Below the pieces are notes generated by a model. That model was not told where the DNA came from. It saw only the letters and a list, made by a program, of their open reading frames with translations, and searched no databases. A program made the translations under genes and the position numbers. Below are positions 44,439-57,400 of a stretch of 64,000 nt of DNA, in pieces; positions within the stretch are counted from its first letter, which is position 1; each line of letters opens with the position of its first letter. The stretch is from Botryosphaeria dothidea (taxonomy: Eukaryota; Ascomycota; Dothideomycetes; Botryosphaeriales; Botryosphaeriaceae): NCBI GenBank assembly GCA_011503125.2, contig WWBZ02000007.1, positions 992,001 to 1,056,000 of the forward strand, given 5' to 3'.

Positions 44439-46057
44439 TTACGCATACAGGTAGCAAAATGGGCCATTCACAGTGCTCATCAAATCCGCCATCTTCGTCG
44501 GCGTCCCCGCCGCATACCCCAGATCGACGACCGTATCCAGCGTAGTATCCGGCGAGGGGGGCGAGTTCAAGAACGTGCCCGTCCCCGCGACCTGGTTCTG
44601 GCGCTTCTCGATGTCCAGCCACTGCCAGATCGTCCACACGCGGTCGATCTGCGAGTGGTGCGCGTAGAAGGCCGGGTCGCCCGGCGACACGAAGACGTCC
44701 CTGCCGGGATCACCACCTGTATTTTTTGTTTTTATGATCAGAGAGAGTTGGTCCAACGGAGGACGGCTTCAACGACTCACCCAGAGAGTAGTGCCCGCCG
44801 CCGTGCACGCCGATGCTGCCCGATCCAGGGACGCCCTGCATCGCCATCTGGAACGCGTCCACGTCGTCGCTGCCCAGCACGAGGCCGACCACGCTGCTCG
44901 CGTTCGCGTAGCGCCGGTTCACCGCCGTCGAGAGGTCGCGCTTCAGGCAGCGCGGGTTCCACGAGAACTGGCCGGGGACGACGGGACCGCTGCCGCTGCT
45001 CGTGCCGCCGGGCTGGCCGAGCGCGACGGGCCCGAGGTTGACGGACATGTTCTTGAAGGGGCCGGAGGTCACGCAGCCGCCGCCGGTGCCGGGAGGGAGG
45101 TAGATGGGCGGCAGGCCGGTGGAGGCGCCGAGGACGATGTCGGCTTGGTTGGTGATGGGGGCGCCGTTGCCGGAGAGGGAGGTGGCGGAGCCGTCAAAGA
45201 GCGGGGAGATTTCCATGGAGGTGTTGGCGGTGATGGCCCAATCCCAGTAGCTGTGAAGGTGGTGGAAAGAGGTGAGTAGTGGGGATGGGTTTGAGGGGAG
45301 GGGGAGAGGAGACGCACGGCTGGGTGCCGGTGTATCCGCATTCACTGCGGAGGGCTTGTTCGTATTCCCAGGTGAACCTACGGGCGGAGGTGCTGTCAGT
45401 CGTCGTCGGCCGAGAGGATGGAGAGCGGGATTGCGGACCAGCGATGCCAGGCGAGGAATGTGCCCTGAGTGGTTTGAACGTCAGCTTAGAGTTCGAAATT
45501 GAGTAGACATGATCAAGCTTACCGTGTAGTGGATGTTCAGAGTCTGGTTGATGTGGGTTGCTGAGACGGCTTAGCAAAGTCTCGTCGTTTGAGTTTTGCG
45601 TGAGTTCGCCACTCACCGACGAAGTCATCGTAACGGGATTTCGCTCCAGGAACAAGGGCAGAGGGCGTGCGTGCTGGAAGCTTCTGTATACATTGCACGG
45701 CTTTGATGTAGCTTTCACGTTCGGATTTCGACAACGTTCCCCTGTGGTGTTGGCCAGCTCATCAGTATCAGAGTTGCATTCGTGCTTTGGTGGAGTTGTA
45801 AACTTTTCTTACCATTCTCGACGAATGGAGAGGTTCTTCAGCGTGCATTCTCCAGATCTCTTCTGTGGTGAATCTTGAAGAGAGGCAAGGATCTCGTCAT
45901 TGGTGTGGTTGGAGAGAACCTGGAGCTGCTGAGATGCTGCAGCAGGTTCGGACGCAGGCTCCGCTGGGAGCGAGTCCGATGCCTGCCTAGGATCGATTGG
46001 CTCAGAGATGACGCATGCAGGGAAGAGCAGAGCGCCTATGAGCGCTGTCACGCGCAT
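44439..46057 (-). CDS. Secreted tyrosinase (type 3 copper enzyme)
   Basis: 413 aa; oxidises mono- or diphenols at a binuclear copper centre. Minus-strand exons: 46057-45813, 45741-45617, 45560-45523, 45464-45439, 45377-45318, 45250-44781, 44716-44439. Exons of 38 and 26 nt are needed to assemble the CuA site. Signal peptide MRVTALIGALLFPACVIS. CuA ligands are the His residues in ATHINQTLNIHYTG and FLAWHRW, followed by YEQALRSECGYTGTQPYWDW. CuB: VHGGGHYSLGGDP and the two His of FYAHHSQIDRVW. Length suits short fungal tyrosinases that lack the C-terminal inhibitory domain. The stop after FCYLYA lies in GCGTAAGC, which also resembles a splice donor, so a short extra C-terminal exon cannot be excluded. 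Confidence 0.9.
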
Positions 46058-48091
46058 CTTGATTGCTTCTTCTCGATGCCGTCAGAAAGGCTGCGAGATG
46101 AAGATCTCTGGCGCTAACGATCCAGGCGGCAATCTTGCTGGGAGTAAATCGAAGCACAGAACGTAGAGACAAGCAATAGCAGGCGAAGACCGCTTTATTA
46201 AAAAAATAAAAAAAAAAGAGGGCCGGCAGAAACAGCGCAGCGGGTATTAGAAACCAGCATATTCTAAATTGTCCGCCCCGGAGCCGTCATCAATCGTGTA
46301 ACACACGGCACATTGCTTAGCTGCCGGCGCCATAAGCAGCAGCGTCACCCAAACAGCTGTCAAACCCGCCGCTTGACGGCGCCATGAAAATCTGAAGGAT
46401 CGGGGTGACTTTGAAGTCGAAAGAGCAAGTGGGTGAGGTGGGGGCCGAGGGCATGAAAACAGTGCATAGTGGAGACAATGGCTTGTCATCTTTTTGCCCA
46501 TTTGCCAGGGAGGCTGATCGGGTATCTTGCACTGTGCCGCACCACCAATAGAAGACAGTCAGGGATTGTCGTGGCCCTGCAGCGGTTTTTAGCGACAAGA
46601 GCGTTAATGCAGGGAGTTGCATCCTCGCACCGCTCGCGAACATGCAATAAATTGGGTCTGGCATGCAGGTGCCAAAACGATGGTGGAAACAGAGAAGAAT
46701 GCAAAAGAAGGCCCAAGGAACAGTGTCGTCTTCCTGCGATCCTTCCACTGATTCATCTGCGTGGCTAAAGATGGCAGCCGAAAGCGAAAGCGCTTCCGAG
46801 AGAGCGTCGATCATGGCGCCGTCAGCCCTATCAGGCTAGAATCGCGAGCGAGCTTTCGACTTCGCAGCGGCGGCTTGCTTTCTGGCACCATCGAGCTAAG
46901 AGCGAACAGGCAGCTCATTAACCCGGCAATCCCGGCGTGCGGATGTTCCATCCCCGTCCCTTTGCCGCCGCGCATGCATCTCGTAGCGAGCGCCGCTTCT
47001 TGGTGGGGCTCTCTTTTTACTTCGCGCATTGCCACTTTTGCGCTCCATCCGGGAACAACCCTGGTGCACGCCATCGTGGCAGGACCCTGACGCCGCCTCT
47101 GTTGTTGTCACTGATTCAATTGCCGAACTACCCGCAAAGGAGCCGCGCGCTATATTGCATACGAGTTCTAGTCAAACGGCCATGCATGCCCAAGACGAAC
47201 ACGTTGGACCACTTTTTCTTATCAACACTCGCCTGACGCCCGTCTAGGACAAGCCTTCTCGGCATTGCCACCGTCTGCAATGTTGGTTCGTCAGGCTATG
47301 CTGAAGAAATGCTTGTCGTCCGGAGAACACATGCAAAGTAGTGCTCGTTTCACAGGTTAAATCATGAGGCACATGGCTATTCAACTAAGGTTGATTTGGT
47401 AGTGATTGACTATCAGTAAATGCCTCGAATGAACGGCGAACGAACAGAGAGCCGTCGAAAGAAATGGAACAACGAAAGGACTTGTAAAAATCCAGATCAG
47501 AACTTGGTAGCCAAAGAGAAAAGGTAGCAGTTCGTAGTGCTATAGATGATGGCTTAGGAATGAGTGATTTTATTGTCTCCCCTTGTTCTTAGGCATAATT
47601 GCCTCTCCGGTTTTTTGATACCGCCTTCTTACCAACCTTCGCCGTTGGGAAATGCCTCATCCTGTATTGTTTTCTCAAAACGCCACTCCATGATTGAATT
47701 GATCCACAAGACGAAAACAGTGGGGAAGACGAAAGGGATGACGCTTCGGCGTCACAACGCAAAGAATGTGCTAATGAGAATTTGAGCCGTTTTTGAAGCC
47801 ATCCGACTGTTCGATATCGTATCGCAGACCGACGATACGTGAACTCTGAGCCGTATGTGACAGTGCTTTGACGATCGGATGGACGGGTATCGGGTAAATG
47901 GATTGAAGAAATACTAAAACAACGATGAGTGGCCGTGGCAATCATCGCCGGGCATCCCAGTGCCCGGCTCGAGGAATGGAGTGAATGTGAGTGATGGTGA
48001 GCCACTCGAAGACATCTTCGATGAGACAAATGAAATTAAAACATGTTGATCAGAAAGTCGAAAGGGTAGAAAATCCAGACGAATAGCGGAT
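46058..48091. other. Intergenic DNA
   Basis: 2 kb between two minus-strand genes. An A-rich tract (46199-46219) lies just upstream of the tyrosinase promoter. Scattered frames of 70-165 codons lack motifs. Nothing else recognised. Confidence 0.35.
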
Positions 48092-49656
48092 TCAGGCGTC
48101 GTGCATTACTTGATCCTGAGTGCCATCCTGGTGGTCATCCTGGTTGCCATAGTGACTCTCTGAGGGCGGATATCGGGAACGTTCCTGGGCTGCGAACGCG
48201 GACGGCTGTCTTTGGCGGTAATGCGTTTGCTGCGGTACATGGTTGCCTCGAGCCCGTTCATCCCCGCTATCTTGTTGCTGGGCTTGTTGCTGGTTCCCGC
48301 GATTATTGTTCTGCCTTGCTGCCTCTCGTGCTTCTTTGCCCGGAGTTCGTCTCCGTGCGTTGATGAACCAGTTGGAGATCTGAGCACTCGAAAGGCCAGT
48401 TAACCCCGCCAAATCACTCTTCTCTTCATCTGTAGGGTAAGGCGAATCGGCATGCCTTTGGAACCACTCCTTCAGAGTGTTCGTTGCTTCTTTCGGAAGA
48501 TTTCCTCGACGTTTGCGACCCGTCCCATCGGCGTGCGCTCCCTCCACGTTGTAACCATAGGTCCCAGGATACCCATACCAGTGTTCTGGCCCAGCATACA
48601 CGGTGCTATCATGACGCTGGTACTGTCGAGGGTAACCTGGGCTTTCGGAAGCCCAAGATCTCTGCCTGTAAGGATCATGATTGTAGGTTACTCCGTATCC
48701 TGGGTGGCTGAAGTGGGCTTCACTGGCACGGCGAGTCTCCTGGGGAGAAGCTGGCACCTGATGTGCGTGCGAAAGTGCAGTTGGCGGATAATATGAAGGC
48801 CTAGCCGCAGGCGATCCAGAGTCATGAGAAGTCGTCCTGGGTTGAGGGAACAGTGCAGGAGGAGCACGAGGTTCGTACTCAGTTCTCATGCTAGATCTGC
48901 GATGATCCAAGATAGGGGAGATCCGAGTATTGAGGAAGATATTTCTTCCCTCACTAGTTGTCGTGTAGTTCTCAGTGGACGAAGGAAGTCGCATATGCTG
49001 GTTACCTGGCTGAAAAGGCGATGTTGAAGGTGGATGCCCTCTGAATGGGTCGTTGAACACCGGCCTTTCAGTAGAACTCTGCCGCGAAGTGCGTGAGGAT
49101 GAAGTCTGAAAATAGGCGATAGTTGCGGGAGAAGATCCGATCTGAGCATTGTTCTGCTCTTCGTTTGTCTCGTCCGCGACTCGGGCAAGCTGCAAGAATG
49201 TGTGAGCAGCAATCAGAAGCTACAAACTATGTGACCTCTTACCTCTTCGTAAGGCGGAAGGCGAACAGTGTTCTGTCGAGGCAACTCAGGGCCGGTTAGC
49301 ACTTGTGTTGATTCGTACGACATCAGCGAGCGCCGATCTAATTGTTCATGCAGGACCCTGGCGTCTTCTGCCCATTCGTATGGCGCTTGGGTAGGGCCGC
49401 TCGCTGCAGGAGCGGCAGCAGAAGGCGAGTCATTTGATGTTTGACGCCAAGGACATGGCAGAATGGGAATGGAATCTGGAGGTGCAGGCAATGATGTAGG
49501 AGAAGGGGTTTTGGACTGATTGACGACGTGGCCTACCTTCATACGCTCCGAGGTCTCATGCAACTTCGCGTGGTGGCGCGAAGGGCTCCGTTCGTGGAAC
49601 GACATCGCAGTGCGGTGATGATAGCTAGGCACGTCTTGGAGAGTCAGACACTCCAT
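48092..49656 (-). CDS. TALE-class homeobox transcription factor
   Basis: 503-aa nuclear regulator. Exon 1 is 49656-49243 and exon 2 is 49189-48092, with a 53-nt phase-0 intron. A long, disordered Pro/Ser/Tyr-rich N-terminus precedes a TALE (three-amino-acid-loop-extension) homeodomain at roughly residues 365-425: RKRRGNLPKEATNTLKEWF in helix 1, the loop HADSPYPTDEEK, and helix 3 SSAQISNWFINARRR with the invariant WFxNxRRR. The tail is Asn/Gln-rich (RQNNNRGNQQQAQQQD). ATG 49656 is used; Met18 (MSFHERSP) is an alternative. Fungal TALE factors often govern development or mating. The unusually large empty region upstream would be its promoter. Confidence 0.9.
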
Positions 49657-50200
49657 CGCGTGCGGGAAAGAACCTATTTATACACGCAACGTCAGGATGT
49701 CAGCGGTCGGGCTTTTGGCTGTGACTCCTCGATCACGGTTGAATGATTGACGCTCAACCTTGGTATGGCAAGAGCATGCATGAAAGCTTGCAGAGAATGG
49801 GAGGGCACTGCGATGGCAGGCTCACCCAACGCCGCGGCGACGAGGGCATACAAGCGTCATGTCCCGGTCCCAGTGGGCGTGGCTAGGCGCCAGCAAGGGT
49901 GGTGGTGATGATGATGATGATGATGGCGAGGGCGCTTGTATTGCTGCAAAGAGAGAAGGAGCAACAGGGAAAGGAGCTAGCGGACGTACCAGTGGTTCAA
50001 CGGTGGAGCAATGTCAGGGTGAGTGCGGTGAAGGAGATGTTGGGCTGGGCGAGCGACGCAGGAAACCCCCACACTGGAGCAGGCGACTTTTGAGGCAGTG
50101 ACGATGGGCGGGCCGCAACGAAGGGTCAGCCACGGGCGTATATGACGAGGAAATAACTATTCCTCCGTGTAGCCATGGGGCCGGCGCAGCGGGAGAGGGT
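49657..50200. other. Upstream region of homeobox gene with (GAT)n microsatellite
   Basis: Contains a trinucleotide GAT repeat at about 49906-49925 and no coding. Confidence 0.4.
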
Positions 50201-53200
50201 GCAAGCACCCGCGCGGCCAGGAGGTGAGATTATGTAGGCGCAGAACTAGGATCAGGGCGCTCGGCGTGAGGAGCAGCAACTGCCTCCCTCCAGACTGAGA
50301 GCTCTGCAACGGCCCGCGCGAGCTTGAAGCCACATTGCTCGCCCGCGCGGGCCAACAGCGATCAGGGAGCTCAAATAACTTGCTAAGGGCTGGCCTGCCG
50401 ACGCTGCTAGCCCATCTGACAGGGCCTCGCCGCGCTAGTGTTAAGGTTTGCCAAAAGGCGCGACGCGCACGAAGACCTTCTAGCGCCCCCGGAGCCCGCT
50501 TGCCCGCCGCTACCAGGCCTTACCCAAGCTCGAGGCCTGCCTGCGGTGCCTGGCCGCCCTGCTCGCTGCCCTGCCAGCATGCGCGCCCGCTGCTGCTGGA
50601 GACTGCAGCACGCTCGCCCGGGCGATTGGCGAGCCCCTCGGCGGCTCGCCTCGTCATCAGCCCTGTCCTGGTCGCCCGAAAAAAGCAGCCGGAGGCCCGT
50701 TGCTGTGCGGCGTGGGCGCTGCTGAGGCCTCTGGTCGGCCCTGCAGCGCTGCCGTCCCTGAACTGGTCTCCCACTTGACGTCTGCGCCGCAAGCATGCAA
50801 AGACCCAGTCGCACCGCGCCGAACATGCTTAGCTGGAGCGCAAAGTGCCGAGGCTGCAGCTGCTGACCAGGTGCGGGTACGAGCGCCCGTCTTAGACTTG
50901 TATTTCTCTCACATACGAAGCTACGACTCCAGCCTTCTCTGGCGCACGCACGCTCCACCGACCATGGCTTGCAACAGAGCAGCGGCGAGCGTTGAGCCCC
51001 TGAGCGCCGGTGCCTGGGAACCAAGAGGTAGCGCCGTGGACGCGCAGTCCGGTGCGCTGCGCGGCGCTGCTAGACTGAGGCCGAGTGACGTTGGTAAACA
51101 TGAGCTCGAGGCCAGCTCGAGTCACACAGAGACGAGCTGTTTCGCGCGCCGATCGCCGCGCCCACCGCCGGCGAGAGGGACGAGCGACTTGGTCGAGTTG
51201 GCTGTGGTGCCTCTCGTGGCGCGCGCAACTCTGTCCGACGCGCCCCAAAGCCTCGCCCAGCACTGCTCTCGCTCGTGCCTCTCGCCCTCACCTGCGCACA
51301 CGTGCATGTCAGTCAGGTCGCCGCCGCGCTGCCGCCGCTGACAGGCGCTTGACGTCGGCGAAGATGTGCGCAGGGGGGGCATGTCGCTGCTGGTGCGGTG
51401 CGGTGTCGGGGTTCCGCCGTGGCTATTTGACCAAGCCCGCACTCGCCGCGGCACCGGCCCTAGCTCGCTCGCATTATCCGGGTCCATCGCTGCGGCGGGA
51501 GTCCCCCAGAGACGTACCTCAAGTTTTGTTGGCGCCGTTGGGGGGGTGTCGGGATCGAGGCCCTCGGCAGATGCTCGTGGTCAAGAGAGCGTCGCGGGCA
51601 AGCGGTGCGGTCGACTGTGTTCTTGGCTTCCCTTCCGATTGCGCCGGAAGCAGCCAAGCGCTTTCCCGCGCATCCCTGCTGCGCGCCACCACTCCGCGCC
51701 CCGCTGCCACCGCGGCGCCCGCTGTGCTTTAGCAGCCCGCGTCCCTATTACGGCACCCCTACCTGGCTGGCCCCAGGAGCTGCCGCCGGTGCGCCCAGGT
51801 TTTGCTCGAAGCAGCCCGGGCACAGCAGCGGTCACGCCGCACCGCTTCGAGGCACGACGCACCTCTCACTCAGCAGCGCAGTTGGTTTCGCTCGCGCCTG
51901 GCAGAGGCAGAATCTGCACGCGCCCGCTCCGAAACGCTACCAGGCGCGCGGAAGATGCGACCTCTTGCGCCCACCTGCATGACGAGCGTCCGCCGCCGCT
52001 GTGGGCTGGGTTTGCCCGTCACAGAGCCAGGATGCCGCCTGCACCCGCGACGCCACCGGCATGGATTTGCTCAGCTGATTGCGACAGACCAGAGATCCAG
52101 CGGCATCACCCGCACTACCCGCAGCAAGGGTGACCGCAGCGGCGCGGCTCTCCGTATAGGTACATGTGCTCTGGTCGGTGTTCGCAGCGCCCAGCTCCTC
52201 AAACACGGTTCCAGGTTTCCTGCTTGCTGAGCCATCACATACGCCTGTGCCCGCCGTGGTGCTCGACGAGCTCCCAGCGGTGGGGCCTCGCTTGGAAACC
52301 TGCTGAATGGAGGTTGCTGCTTGTCCGAGGACGTGGCAGCGCGCCCGCGACACCCTTCAGCCCAAGCACAACGTCGAACCTCGCCTCGTCCATGATCGCC
52401 GCCCGCCGCCCGCCGCCTGCGCTGCGCTGCGCCGCGAGATCGACTTGCTTCTCTCGATGCGTTTCGCCTCGACGTCTGTCGCCGCATGCTGCCGCCAAGC
52501 TCACATCGACCACGCGTTGCATCAGACGCATGCGCTAATATCGTGGACTTTGCAGCTGCCCTGACCTGCTGCTCGCGGCTCGCAGCCTGGCACGCGGAAT
52601 CGACAGTGCAGCTTGACTGGCTCCGTGCGGCGGACTTGCTGCCACTTTTCCCACCGGCTGCAGCGACATCGTATGCGGGCAGGGTCGCGGGCTCCCGGTG
52701 GCACAGGTGCCTCGCCGGGTTCTTCAGTAACTGTCTCCGCGAGCGGTTCGTGCATCGTTGCCTGTTGCGCTGCAGCTCCATACAGCCCGCTCTGAGACAT
52801 TGCCAACCAATGCAGACCCCTTCGCGCCCTGCAAGACTCGGGCCTGGTGTCCCCAGAAACCCAGGCACTGGGCCGGAGCACAAAGGCTACACGATCGTGC
52901 AGCCATCCGTCGACTGCCTGGGCCGGCGGGCGAGTCGACGGGCGGCGCCCACAATCCTACGGCCGCCAGGGTTGCAGCAGGCCGTCGACCCGGACACCAG
53001 GTTTGAAGCCATCGCCGCCAGTGGGCCTCCCGAGGGATGATGTGCTGAGCTGTCACAGCATCGCCAGGCAAGCGTAGGGTGTCCCAGGGCGCGGCGGCTG
53101 GCATCGCATCGACCCCGCCATTTGACCTGTGACATCTCATCGACCGCACACGGCAACAATGGGCCTGGTCCGCAAAACAACCGTTGATTTCACCTGCCTC

Positions 53201-54400
53201 TTGCCTATTGCAGCGCGGAAAAAGCATACTGCACATGTCTGTTACCGCGAGTCATGCGGGGGCGCCCACCGGCTGTCATCTAACCTCCGCAAGCCACCCG
53301 ATTGCTGCTCCGCCGCGCCGCAGATCTCTTAGCCAGGATCCTCCTCGCTTCCTGGCCTTCTTCCGGCTTCCCCTTTCGCGTGTCCGCCACGCGCGGAGAT
53401 CATTGATCTTCGCTGCTGCTCTGACCTCTACCTGCTCGCCGTGCCGCCTACCTAGTAGATCCGTCGCTGCCGGGAGCCGCCACCCGCCTCAGGACTCCCT
53501 CCTGCGCCGTGCGTGCTGCTGTCAGGGTTAGTTTCGCGACGGAGCACTCTATCTGATCAGACCGACTGTTGCTTCTGTTTGCTGCCTTGTCCGAGTCCTT
53601 GAGCGTGGCGGCGAGGTCAGGCGTAGTTTGACACAAACCACCCATGCGCCGGCAGGCCCGCAGTGGCCCCGATCTCAGGGCAGCCATGCGCGTCATCTGC
53701 GAATTGCGCCCTGCTCCATCAGGCCACAATAATTCAACGCGGCTCTTGCCCTTATCATCGCCGGCGCGACACGGCCTCGAGCCACCAACACATCCTCGTC
53801 TCGGATTTCCCCTTCTCGCCCGGCCCGCGCCCAATAATACGACGACCCTTAAGCGCTACCGCACTCCAGGAAATAACATGGCTTGCTTTGGAGCCTCAGG
53901 TGTCAATTTCACGAGCCCTGCTCGCCAAGCCAGTCCCATCGAGCGGCTACGAGACCACGAGCGGCGGCCCGTCTTAAGGACCCGGTGTTTGAGATGATTT
54001 AGACTACCGCCGTTGAGCTGCACCGGTCGGTTCGCGCTCGGACAATTCGTGCATTCGAGAATGAAAACCACCAGCAAGGAACATAGGCTTACGCTCTAGG
54101 GTCTTGGTGACAAATTGTCGTGAACCAGCTGCGCCTTCCGCAGCACCAACACGTTGTCAGCTGTCAGAATTTGAGCAGATTCGCGCCTCATGCAGCCATC
54201 CACCACAGCTTCGTATGTGACTTACGCATCTCCAGCCTAACACCACCATCACGGAGCTCCAGCCGATTGTTCTCAGTGGAGCCAAGCCTTCCGGCGCGCC
54301 TCCGGCTTCCTATTACACATACCTCTCGCTGCGTCCTGCCTCGTGGAGCCATCTCTTCTCAAGGCTAGTAAGGCTAGCCACCGCGCGGCCGCCGGGCCGC
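50201..54400. other. GC-rich block without recognisable genes
   Basis: About 4.2 kb of clearly GC-rich sequence in which all six frames are open for long stretches (up to about 270 codons). Every translation I read is Arg/Ala/Pro/Ser/Cys-rich and without motif, and overlapping frames look equally good, the mark of GC-rich non-coding DNA. No tRNA, rRNA, tandem array or transposon end was seen. Candidates are a long regulatory region or non-coding transcript of the homeobox gene. Confidence 0.5.
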
Positions 54401-57400
54401 GTTGCCATTCGCCATGACTCTCCTCATGACACTATTGATCACTTTGGTGGGAAAGTGGGCTAGCCACTAAATCTGCTGTTGACAAAAACGCACCGTTTGG
54501 TCCTGGATCTGATCATCAGCGGCTTGCGACTTGCATATGCTACAATCTCTCCGAGCTGGACAAATTTGCCGACAACTCAATTCTCCGAATCTGGCGCTGA
54601 AGCAGCGCTCCAATAGGCTAAAGATCGCACTCAACGTACTGCAGCTGCTCGTGATCTGAGACGGGCGATCACTGTCAAATAAAGCTTCTTATCATCCCAC
54701 CGCCATTGACTGAGTGTTGCACCAGCTCGGATAAGAAAAGCCCGGGAATTGCGTCAAATTTCAGTCACGTTCATCAACTTCCTCGTAGGCGGTTAGCAGA
54801 TTTTTGACGCGGAAAGCCGCTCTCATACCCTCCGAGATCGCGATCATCATGGCCGCGACGCTCTAGACTGTGCACGAGACCAAATACACTTTGGATTACG
54901 GTCCAAGTCGGAGTGAAGACCTGCAACTCTATGAAGACAGTCACACCCTTTGGCACATGGACACTGCAAAGGCCGCTCATCATCGGTCCGCGACAAGTTG
55001 GCCCTTCCTTAGTTCGAGTACCTTCATTGGCCTATTTTTATCGCCACCATGGACTTCACGGAAAGTTAAACGCCTCCATCACACCAATCCTTCGAAGCTG
55101 AAACAAGCTGCGATCTTTGGTTTCTAACTCTCCTCAAAATTCACTTCGTTGCGTGCAGAGTACCGAGGTATCTCGTGACCGAGGTATTGACCGAGTTGAT
55201 CTAAATGGCTTTGAACGAAGTCTCACCTTCAGTCTCGAGCTCAAGTTGTAGCAAAGAGTTTCAACACTGCGTCTTTTCCGGCCGCTGTTTCCCGTGCGCG
55301 CTGGATACCGAACCGTGGCTCATCGGCGGGAAGGGCCTTTTGCCTCCTAACAAAGGGTCCCACTCTTCCAGTCGCTAGGAGTTCTGCAGACCAACTGGCT
55401 CAACAAAACACCTTTCGCAGCGAAGTCATGTTAAATTCTTAATTTCTCATTTGATAAGCTCAGTGAGGTCGACCGCTGCGAGCTCGATCGGAAAAGTCGA
55501 TACGTTCCTCCATTTCGATACCATTCGTCAGACCTTGCATCTGCATGCGCAACGTCCCCGCACGCTGTGACCGTCGTTGATTCTTCAACGGCGACTGGTT
55601 CCATGGACCGGCATCATGCTGGGATTTGGTAGTCTTGGAGCGGCGCGTCCCGGGCTTCGCCTTGCTTGAGCTTCCTTTTGCACTCTAGCGGTGCCTGTGG
55701 ATACGTTGGAACCACTGCTGTCCGCGTACGCTGCCAAGATTTTTTTCTCAACGCATCGTACGATTTTGGCTGGAGTCATGCCCGTTGTCGGGCATACTTG
55801 ATTTACATGACTCTCCATCTACGTAGAACGCCATTCTCTTGCTTCGTACAGGAAAGCGGCTTGGCCGTTGAAAATTTTCAGGTTTTCCTTTAAGCCTCAA
55901 CATGATTCAAAACCTGATTTCCCCGCAAGGCCATCTACTCCTTGGTTCTGTTCGTATGCTCCTTGCTGACCAAACTTGGTCAGTGGAGTCCCTGGTCTGG
56001 TTTGCAATGACGCGTCTGCCCCGAGAATGTGGTAACAGTAGGCTCAAACGTAGTAGCTAACCAAATCCAGAAAAGGGTGAATGCCACCCTCCGTCGGCTG
56101 CTTCTTATTCTCTCACTCATTTTCGCATGCTTTCAATCAAGACTGACAACCGCACCTCAGGGCACAGTGGTGGCAGATACGGCAACCGCACAAATCGTAC
56201 AGTACCACCGGATTCATTCCCTTTTCCGGCTTCATTGAGCGAACATACACTAAGAGCCTCATTTATTCTTTCGCTTGCTTGGCCAAAACCAATTCCCAAT
56301 GCCCTACCAATTTCCATTACGAATCTTCACTGGAATCTCTACGCTGCAGCCGATGATAAGGCGAACCATAACGAATTATATCATTAATACATTTGGGAAG
56401 GTCTTCTGGAAGACAGTTCAATCTGCCGCCTGCTGTACAGAGGCTTGAGCGTTAGCTAATAGTAAGGCTACAGTTCCACTTACAAGCGAACGTATACATT
56501 CGAGCCTACAACGATCACCACTTCCTTTCCAAAATGGTGTTGATTAGCTGCACTGCATTTTCGATCTCGGCATGCAAGCATCATTGCCTTCAGAGGTCGT
56601 AAAAGCTGGACTGGTCTCTGATGAGAAGTTCATATATCCTTTTTTTTCCTCGAAACGATATCCGCGGACGGTCACAGATGAAGATGTGCTCATTGGAACA
56701 GTTCGGCATCGTCGTTCATTCTTGAACTACCTACAAAATCCCTACACCTACTCTAGCACTATCACTACCCTACATTAGTGTTCATTTCAGAGACATGGAA
56801 CGGGCAACGAAGACTGAAATACGATGGAAAGGTCCTCCCAATCTCAAGAGTACGGTATCTGGTCGCCAGCTGTATCGTTGCTGCCCATCTCGTCTGACGA
56901 AACCCCCACATCGATCGCAATCTCGTTGCTGGATCTTGTCTAATTCAACCAGGATGCTAAAGTCAACCCTCTTCTCTGCGTCAATCAGCTAATTTGGTGA
57001 TGCCCGACTTTTCATCTCCTCGATCAACCCTGCCTGTTCCAGTGCCCTTCCGTCGGTATCCGTCTCAGATATCTGCAGCTTTACTCGGCGAAGTCATCCT
57101 GTTCCCAGTGCAATGGCTCAGAGCCGGAGCGTCTACCCACCAGTGGTCAACAATGATTGGTTGAAAGCTTCGCAGACCGGATTATGAGCCGTTGCCGGCT
57201 TAGCTCGCCTCGCCAGCCTCTGGGCCAGATATTACGCGCATCATCAAGCCTCGCAGCCTAGACCATGTCATACATAACTCTTTATAGAGAGCAAGGGTCG
57301 GCGCGGATCCGCAGGAGCCAGAGAGGGCCCGAGTGTCGTGTGTTGTGCATCGAGTCCACTAGCTCGACCTCCACCGGACGCTTCAAAGCCAGCACGACCT

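Noticed and set aside
50335..53997. Many long open frames on both strands (up to about 270 codons)
   Set aside because: All frames are open because the DNA is GC-rich; translations are motif-free and mutually overlapping.
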